64,000 nt of DNA, from contig NZ_CP108474.1 of NCBI RefSeq assembly GCF_036226445.1, positions 4,960,001 to 5,024,000 of the forward strand, in the 5' to 3' direction. Source of the DNA: Streptomyces sp. NBC_01255. Its GTDB lineage: Bacteria > Actinomycetota > Actinomycetes > Streptomycetales > Streptomycetaceae. The notes below the pieces were generated by a model. The model worked only from the letters and a program-made list of their open reading frames with translations, was not told the DNA's origin and ran no database searches. Made by a program: the position numbers and the translations under genes. Below, one piece after another: positions 58,840-64,000 of the stretch (position 1 is its first letter; the number at the start of each line of letters is the position of its first letter).

Positions 58840-59841
58840 ATGGCAACCCGTGCCGTCGCCCGTCGTCAGACCTCCGCCAAGAGCGGGGCGAGCCGGGCCA
58901 GCAGCGTTCGCGCCGTGGGCGGGGACATCGCCGACCGCGACCTGGTCGGCATGTACCTCGACGAGATCGCGCGCACACCCCTGCTCGACGCCGCCAAGGA
59001 GGTTGAGCTCTCCCAGACGATCGAGGCGGGCGTGTACGCCCAGCAGATCCTGGACGGAGAGATAGAGAGCGAGGCGGGCGGCGCGGCCCGTGAGGAGCTC
59101 GAAGCGCTGGTCGCCGAGGGCGAGCGCGCCAAGGACCTCTTCATCAAGTCCAACCTGCGGCTCGTGGTCGCCGTCGCGCGGCGCTATCCCCGCAGCGGGC
59201 TGCCGCTGCTCGACCTGATCCAGGAGGGGAACGCGGGCCTGGTGCGCGCGGTCGAGAAGTTCGACTACGCGAAGGGCTTCAAGTTCTCCACGTACGCGAC
59301 GTGGTGGATCCGTCAGGCCATCACCCGGTCGATCGCCGACCAGTCCCGGACGATCCGGCTCCCCGTCCACCTGGTGGAGGAGCTCGGCCGGATCCGCCGG
59401 GTGCAGCGCGAGTTCAACCGGGAGCACGGCCGGGAGCCGGAGCCGGCCGAGATCGCGGCGGAGCTGGACACCAAGCCGGAGCGGGTCGTCGACGTCCTCG
59501 ACTGGGCGCGTGACCCGGTCTCTCTGAACATGGGGGTGGACGACGAGGGCGAGACCCAGTTCGGCGACCTCCTGGAGGACACCTCGGCGATCTCGCCCGA
59601 GCAGTCGGTGCTCACGCTGCTGCGCAGCGAGGAGCTCGACGACCTCATCGCCAAGCTCGACCACCGCACGGCCTCGATCATCCGTATGCGGTACGGGATC
59701 GAGGACGGCCGCGAGCGGACGCTGACGGAGGTCGGCAAGCAGCACGGCCTGACGCGCGAGCGGATCCGCCAGATCGAGAAGCACGCCCTGCTGGAACTGA
59801 AGAAGATGGCCGCCGACACCGGCTTCGACGCGGTGGCCTGA
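58840..59841 (+). CDS. hrdD: HrdD-type group 2 RNA polymerase sigma factor
   Basis: The 333-aa sigma-70 protein has region 1.2 'DLVGMYLDEIARTPLLDAA', region 2 'LRLVVAVARRYPRSGLPLLD' with the -10-recognition and melting part 'FSTYATWWIRQAITRSIADQ', and region 4 with HTH 'LTEVGKQHGLTRERIRQIEK'. It lacks the long N-terminal domain of HrdB, and its length and start (ATRAVARRQ) match HrdD. HrdD recognises vegetative-like promoters and is expressed under thiol and envelope stress. The upstream SigR-type promoter supports the symbol. ATG 58840 has AAGGGAG in front. Confidence 0.85.
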   Translation: MATRAVARRQTSAKSGASRASSVRAVGGDIADRDLVGMYLDEIARTPLLDAAKEVELSQTIEAGVYAQQILDGEIESEAGGAAREELEALVAEGERAKDLFIKSNLRLVVAVARRYPRSGLPLLDLIQEGNAGLVRAVEKFDYAKGFKFSTYATWWIRQAITRSIADQSRTIRLPVHLVEELGRIRRVQREFNREHGREPEPAEIAAELDTKPERVVDVLDWARDPVSLNMGVDDEGETQFGDLLEDTSAISPEQSVLTLLRSEELDDLIAKLDHRTASIIRMRYGIEDGRERTLTEVGKQHGLTRERIRQIEKHALLELKKMAADTGFDAVA

Positions 59842-59897
59842 GGCGGCCGGCGACCGGGGGCAAAGGGCCCGGGGTCGCAAGGGGCCCGGCGTCGCAG

Positions 59898-59927
59898 GGG
59901 GCCCGGGGACTTCCGTCCCCGGGCCCC
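59898..59927 (+). terminator. hrdD terminator
   Basis: GGGGCCCGGGGAC and GTCCCCGGGCCCC form a perfect 13-bp stem with a TTCC loop, 57 bp after the stop. Downstream, 'CGTGCTCGTGCC' repeats twice (about 59945-59974), a slippage-type repeat. Confidence 0.85.
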
Positions 59928-59978
59928 TTCGCGTGCCCCTTCGCGTGCCCGTGCTCGTGCCCGTGCTCGTGCCCGGAC

Positions 59979-60938
59979 CTACCCCCGTGTCGCCGTCGCC
60001 AGGCGGGTCGCCAGCTCGTCCACGTAGCCGTGGAGGGCCGGCGGGCCGTGGATCGTGAAGGGGGCGTCCACCAGGGCCAGGCGGAGCGCCAGCCACTCGA
60101 CGGAGTCGGCGGAGCGGGTGCGGAGACGGCAGGTCGTCGGGCCCGTCGCCGCCGGGACCAGGTGGGACGGGAGCCTGGCCGTCACGAAGTCGGCCGGGGC
60201 CTCGAAGCTGACGTCGAGCTCCAGCTCGGGCTGGGCCCGGGACATGGAGCGGACCAGGAGCTGCGCCGCGTCGCCGGCCGGCAGCTCACGCGGGGTGAAG
60301 CGGGCGCCCGTCGCGAGCGGGTCGCTCACCCGGTCCACCCGGAAGGTCCGCCAGTCCTCGCGGTCCAGGTCGTACGCGACGAGGTACCAGCGGCGCCCGG
60401 TCGAGACCAGCCGGTACGGCTCGACCAGCCGCTTCGACTCGACGCCGTCGCCCGCCCGGTAGCCGAAGCGCAGCTTCTCGCGCCCCGTGACCGTGCCCGC
60501 GAGGGTCGTCAGGGTGGCGGGAGCGACCGTGGCGCCGTCGCCCCTGGTCAGCGGGAGCGTCGCGTTCTGGAGGGTGGAGACCCGGTGGCGGAGCCGCGCG
60601 GGCAGGACCTGCTCCAGCTTCGCCAGGGCCCGTACGGACGCCTCCTCGATGCCCTCGATGGCGTGCCCGGCACCGGCCCGCAGGCCGACGGCGATCGCGA
60701 CGGCCTCCTCGTCGTCGAGGAGGAGCGGCGGCATGGCCGTACCGGCGACGAGACGGTAGCCGCCGACCGCGCCGAGGGTCGCCTCGACCGGATAGCCGAG
60801 GTCACGGAGCCGGTCGATGTCCCGGCGGATGGTGCGGGCGGAGACCGAGAGCCGTTCGGCGAGCTCGCTTCCGGGCCACTCGCGTGGGGTCTGGAGGAGC
60901 GACAGCAGATTCAGGAGTCGAACCGGGGTATCTGTCAT
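59979..60938 (-). CDS. WYL-domain (YafY-type) transcriptional regulator
   Basis: The 319-aa protein has an N-terminal HTH_11 domain ('RLLNLLSLLQTPREWPGSEL' with 'SARTIRRDIDRLRDLGYPVE'), a linker, and a WYL domain with 'RRWYLVAYDLDREDWRTFRV' near residues 190-210, plus a WCX tail. WYL proteins sense ligands such as nucleic acids or oligonucleotides in phage defence, or small molecules; here an MFS exporter gene is divergent, so an efflux repressor is likely. ATG 60938 follows GGGAGGC; 60959 is an alternative. Confidence 0.9.
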   Translation of the reverse strand: MTDTPVRLLNLLSLLQTPREWPGSELAERLSVSARTIRRDIDRLRDLGYPVEATLGAVGGYRLVAGTAMPPLLLDDEEAVAIAVGLRAGAGHAIEGIEEASVRALAKLEQVLPARLRHRVSTLQNATLPLTRGDGATVAPATLTTLAGTVTGREKLRFGYRAGDGVESKRLVEPYRLVSTGRRWYLVAYDLDREDWRTFRVDRVSDPLATGARFTPRELPAGDAAQLLVRSMSRAQPELELDVSFEAPADFVTARLPSHLVPAATGPTTCRLRTRSADSVEWLALRLALVDAPFTIHGPPALHGYVDELATRLATATRG

Positions 60939-60956
60939 GCCTCCCAGGATGAGGCC

Positions 60957-60994
60957 CATCTAGGACATCATTTGACCTAGATGACTTCTATCTT
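60957..60994. promoter_or_regulatory. WYL regulator operator and MFS promoter
   Basis: CATCTAGG (60957-60964) and CCTAGATG (60976-60983) are perfect 8-bp arms with an 11-nt centre. They lie between the divergent regulator and exporter genes. TATCTT (60989-60994) is a -10-like box 6 nt before the MFS ATG. Bound regulator would cover the MFS promoter and its own start region. Confidence 0.65.
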
Positions 60995-61000
60995 CTTCGT

Positions 61001-62533
61001 ATGAGTTCACACGAAGCCGTCACGGATGCGGCCCCCACGGACACGAGCGACAAGAGGCGGTGGATCGCCCTCGCCATCGTGATGACGGCCGCCTTCATGG
61101 ATCTGGTCGACGCCACGATCGTCAACATCGCGATCCCCAGCATCGAGCACGACCTCGGTGCCTCCTCCGGGGCCATCCAGTGGATCACCGCCGGTTACGC
61201 CCTCGCCTTCGCGACCGGGCTGATCACCGGCGGCCGGCTCGGTGACATCTACGGCCGCAAGCGGCTCTTCCTCATCGGCACCGCCGCCTTCACGATCGCC
61301 TCCGCGCTCTGCGGCTTCGCCGCCAACTCGGAGATGCTGGTCGCCTCCCGCCTCCTCCAGGGCGCGGCGGCGGCGATGATGGTGCCGCAGGTCCTCTCGA
61401 TCATCCACGTCACCTTCCCCGCCCACGAGCGCGGCAAGGTCTTCGGGATGTTCGGCGCGATCATCGGCCTCGGCGCCGTCTCGGGTCCGCTGCTCGGCGC
61501 GCTGCTCACGGAGTGGAACATCGCCGGCCTGGAGTGGCGCCCGATCTTCCTGATCAACCTGCCCGTCGGCATCGCCGGTCTGATCCTGGGCCGGAAGTTC
61601 ATCACCGAGTCGAAGGCGCCGAAGGCGCTCCGCCTCGACATCGTCGGCATGGTCCTGGTGGCGGCGGCGCTGCTGATGCTGATCTACCCGCTGACGCGCG
61701 GCCGTGAGCTGGACTGGCCGCTGTGGGGCCATCTGATGATGATCGGCAGCCTGTTCGTGTTCGCCGCGCTCATCGCGTACGAGAAGTACAAGGCGAGGAA
61801 GGACGGTTCGCCGCTCGTCGAACTGTCGCTGTTCAAGGTGAAGAGCTTCGCCGCCGGTATCGCCGTGCAGCTGACCTTCGGCGTCGTGCTCGGCATCTTC
61901 TTCCTGGTCTGGACGCTGTACATGCAGATCGGCCTCGGCTGGACCGCCCTGAAGGCGGGTCTCACCGGCGTGCCGTTCTCGGTCGCGGTCTCCGTGGCCG
62001 CCGGTCTCTCGGTCCAGAAGCTGGTGCCGCGCTTCGGCCGCAAGGTGCTCCAGGCGGGTGCGCTCACGATGATCGCGGGCGTTCTTCTCTACTTCTTCGT
62101 GGCGGGCCGGTACGGGACCGGGATCGAGCCCTGGCAGATGATCCCGCCGCTGGTGGTCATGGGTCTGGGCATGGGCCTGATCGTGGCCCCGCTGACGGAC
62201 GCGGTCCTCTCCGAGGTGCCGCGTGAGCACGCCGGCTCGGCGTCGGGCCTGATCAACACGACGGGCCAGATGGGCAACGCGCTCGGGCTCGGCCTGGTGT
62301 CCGTGGTCTTCTTCGGCGTGGTCGACGACTGGGACCTCGCGAAGGCTCCGGCCGAGGTGGGCGCGGCGTTCACGGACGCCTTCCAGAACTCGCTCGGCTG
62401 GGCGGCGGTCGTCCTCGCCGGGATCTTCCTGGTGATGTTCGCGCTGCCGGCGAAGCCGAAGCAGCACCTTGAGGGCGGCGACGACGAGGACGCCGCGGAG
62501 ATCGTGGAGAAGGAGCCGGTGCTGACGCACTGA
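61001..62533 (+). CDS. MFS transporter, DHA2 (14-helix) family
   Basis: The 510-aa protein has 'IALAIVMTAAFMDLVDATIV', 'NIAIPSIEHDLGASSGAIQW', motif A 'GGRLGDIYGRKRLFLIG' and the motif C region 'GLGAVSGPLLGALL'. It is a second DHA2 exporter, paralogous to the one at 54426. It is divergent from a WYL regulator with a shared operator. No ribosome site is visible and a -10 box lies 6 nt upstream, so translation is probably leaderless. Confidence 0.92.
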   Translation: MSSHEAVTDAAPTDTSDKRRWIALAIVMTAAFMDLVDATIVNIAIPSIEHDLGASSGAIQWITAGYALAFATGLITGGRLGDIYGRKRLFLIGTAAFTIASALCGFAANSEMLVASRLLQGAAAAMMVPQVLSIIHVTFPAHERGKVFGMFGAIIGLGAVSGPLLGALLTEWNIAGLEWRPIFLINLPVGIAGLILGRKFITESKAPKALRLDIVGMVLVAAALLMLIYPLTRGRELDWPLWGHLMMIGSLFVFAALIAYEKYKARKDGSPLVELSLFKVKSFAAGIAVQLTFGVVLGIFFLVWTLYMQIGLGWTALKAGLTGVPFSVAVSVAAGLSVQKLVPRFGRKVLQAGALTMIAGVLLYFFVAGRYGTGIEPWQMIPPLVVMGLGMGLIVAPLTDAVLSEVPREHAGSASGLINTTGQMGNALGLGLVSVVFFGVVDDWDLAKAPAEVGAAFTDAFQNSLGWAAVVLAGIFLVMFALPAKPKQHLEGGDDEDAAEIVEKEPVLTH

Positions 62534-62544
62534 GCCCCTCAGGC

Positions 62545-62590
62545 GGAAGGGCCCTGGCCCCGGGAATCGTCCCGGGGCCAGGGCCCTTCC
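62545..62590. terminator. Very strong terminator hairpin
   Basis: A perfect 21-bp stem (62545-62565 with 62570-62590; outer part GGAAGGGCCCTGG) with an ATCG loop lies 11 bp after the MFS stop. Being symmetric, it also ends transcription of the collagen-like remnant on the other strand. Confidence 0.9.
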
Positions 62591-62615
62591 TCGTGTCCGT
62601 GTGTCCGTGTATCCG

Positions 62616-63116
62616 TCAGCTGCGGTTGACCACGCCGCCGTGCTTCAGGTCACCCTTGAACGGGACGGCTCGCAGGGAGCCCGGTGTCGGGGTCGTCTGC
62701 TGCACCCAGGGCTGGTTCCAGAGGAAGACGCCGCCCATGATGTTGCCCCTGGTCTGGAAGACCCGGCCGTCTGTGGTGACCACCTTGACGAACGCGTCGT
62801 TGCCCTGGGCCTCGATGGCGATGCCACAGGCGTTGGCCGGGTAGTTGACGCGGACGTTCTGGTTCGGCGGGAGGAGGGCGTCGGTGAGGTCGTGCCAGAC
62901 GATCGTCCCGCCCGGGACGTCCGCCTGGCCGGCGTAGGCGACACCGTCCGTGAGGACGGCCTGGAAGCCCTCGGTGGCGGACGGGCTGTACGTGTCGATG
63001 TCGGAGCAGGGCCCGGTGGGCCCGGTGGCACCTGTCGCACCCGTGGCGCCCGTCGCGCCCGTGTCCCCCTTCGGGCCGGGCGGTCCGTGCGGGCGGGCCT
63101 ACCTTCCCAACGCCAT
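62616..63116 (-). pseudogene. Collagen-like repeat protein, 5'-truncated or nonsense-broken
   Basis: The minus-strand frame ending at TGA 62616-62618 encodes Gly-X-Y repeats (GPPGPKGDTGATGATG..., ending GPTGP), then a domain of about 125 residues with 'SPSATEGFQAVLTDG', 'IVWHDLTDALLPPNQNVRVN' and 'NIMGGVFLWNQPWVQ', and a tail HGGVVNRS. The frame has no usable start codon after an in-frame TAG (63099-63101). The only upstream ATG (63116) reads M-A-L-G-R-stop. It lacks the signal sequence and most of the repeat of such secreted fibrous proteins. It is therefore a remnant, or it needs readthrough or a sequencing check. Confidence 0.7.
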
Positions 63117-63263
63117 GGCGTATCGCTGCTAGCCGAATGGATGCGTACGCGAAGGCGAATCTCGAACCGCCCGTCGGCGTGCCGACACCGCGCCCTCGGC
63201 GGGCGCCCGTAGGGTCGCCCACCCCCCGACAGCTCCCCCGCCCCCACCGGAAGTGGTGTTGCC

Positions 63264-64000
63264 GTGCAGCCGTCCATCTGCCTGTGCATGATCGTCAAGA
63301 ACGAGGCCAAGGTCATCGAGCGGTGCCTCGCCTCCGTCCGCGGTCTCGTGGACACCTGGGTCATCTCCGACACCGGTTCCACCGACGGGACCCAGGAGCT
63401 GATCCGTACCGCCCTCGCGGGCATCCCGGGCGAGCTGCGGGAGGAGCCGTGGGTGAACTTCGGACACAACCGCAGCCTGAACATCGCGCACGCCCGCGGC
63501 CGGGCCGACTACCTGCTGCTCCTCGACGCCGACCACGTCCTGCGGCAGGACGGCCCGCTGCCGGAGCTGACCGCGGACGCGTACATGATCCGCCACGAGG
63601 GATCCCTGGAGTACCGCATCAAGCGCCTGGTCAGGGGCGGTCTGCCGTGGCGGTACGAGGGCGTCACCCACGAGTACCTGACCGCCGACCGAGACCACGC
63701 GCAGCGGAATCTGGACGCCCTGGTCATCCAGGACTACGCCGACGGCGGGTCACGCCACGACAAGTTCGAGCGGGACGCCCGTCTCCTGGGCGCCGAGTTC
63801 GAACGGGACCCTGCCAACCCCCGTACGGTCTTCTACCTGGCCCAGACCCTGCGGGACATGGGCCGCGCCGACGAGGCCGTCCCCCTCTACGAGCGGCGGG
63901 CGGCCATGGGCGGCTGGGGCGAGGAGGTCTACTACTCCCTCCTCCAGTCCGGCGTCCTCCGGGCCGAAGCCGGCGACTGGCCGTCCGCGATGGACGCCCT
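63264..64000 (+). CDS. Family 2 glycosyltransferase with TPR-like tail (partial)
   Basis: The first 245 codons are in the window and the gene runs off the end. It opens 'SICLCMIVKNEAKVIERCLA', has the nucleotide-sugar motif 'ISDTGSTDGT', and DxD-like 'LLLLDADHVL', typical of GT2 enzymes. After about residue 170, 'TVFYLAQTLRDMGRADEAVP' and 'LYERRAAMGGWGEE' are TPR-like repeats as in the bacterial SPINDLY-like/GT2-TPR group. GTG 63264 is chosen because homology begins there; the ribosome site is weak. Confidence 0.85.
   Translation, partial: MQPSICLCMIVKNEAKVIERCLASVRGLVDTWVISDTGSTDGTQELIRTALAGIPGELREEPWVNFGHNRSLNIAHARGRADYLLLLDADHVLRQDGPLPELTADAYMIRHEGSLEYRIKRLVRGGLPWRYEGVTHEYLTADRDHAQRNLDALVIQDYADGGSRHDKFERDARLLGAEFERDPANPRTVFYLAQTLRDMGRADEAVPLYERRAAMGGWGEEVYYSLLQSGVLRAEAGDWPSAMDA

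Noticed and set aside
62601..63222. Open frames on both strands across the collagen-like region
   Set aside because: They are shadows of the Gly-X-Y repeat; the only sensible protein is in the minus-strand frame that lacks a start codon.

Overview
The window is from a high-GC actinomycete, almost certainly a Streptomyces. The grounds are very high G+C with strong GC-third-position coding, many GTG starts, ATGA/GTGA start-stop overlaps, many leaderless genes, and an afsK-like kinase, an afsR/afsS pair, an HrdD-type sigma factor and XRE/DUF397 and GPP34 genes. There is no rRNA, CRISPR array or intact mobile element. One tRNA-Arg(CCT) is present.

Layout. (a) 0.2-5.3 kb: TetR regulator, VOC protein, AfsK-type Ser/Thr kinase with a C-terminal beta-propeller, and a small membrane protein. 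(b) 5.5-12.2 kb: a secreted protein, then a thiolase / DUF35 / enoyl-CoA hydratase operon divergent from an acyl-CoA ligase, then small secreted proteins including a metzincin-like protease. (c) 12.4-15.8 kb: afsR and, downstream, afsS with a recognisable AfsR-type promoter. (d) 16-26 kb: amidohydrolase, a PIN/antitoxin pair, two LLM flavin/F420 oxidoreductases, an SDR, an N-acyl-amino-acid deacylase-like amidohydrolase, an aldehyde dehydrogenase and an APC permease. (e) 26-31 kb: two AhpD-like proteins around a GNAT gene, a second GNAT, another LLM enzyme and a second toxin-antitoxin pair. (f) 31-39 kb: fbiC (deazaflavin synthase for cofactor F420), a TerD protein, a secreted tyrosine phosphatase, an ADP-ribosylglycohydrolase and an SSS-family symporter. 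(g) 39-44 kb: an SDR, an internally deleted serine recombinase pseudogene, a regulon member of unknown function, DUF397/XRE and GPP34 genes. (h) 44-50 kb: a D-Ala-D-Ala carboxypeptidase with a long acidic cytoplasmic tail, a polytopic membrane protein, tRNA-Arg and a second GPP34. (i) 50-64 kb: an acyl-CoA ligase, M6 protease, TetR/MFS, MarR/DODA dioxygenase, questin-oxidase-like protein, hrdD with a SigR-type promoter, WYL regulator/MFS, a broken collagen-like gene and the start of a glycosyltransferase.

The most interesting pattern is a repeated 15-bp palindrome, CTGAC-N5-GTCAG (usually CTGACGnnnCGTCAG). Nine copies lie immediately upstream of seven transcription units: the thiolase operon, the acyl-CoA ligase, the amidohydrolase, the LLM/SDR pair, the LLM gene before the deacylase/ALDH genes, the 40-kb SDR and the 41-kb unknown gene. 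These genes are scattered over 33 kb but together look like a CoA-dependent catabolic pathway under one TetR-like regulator that is not evidently encoded here. Three LLM enzymes, a truncated deazaflavin-dependent nitroreductase-like protein and fbiC give the window a second theme, cofactor F420.
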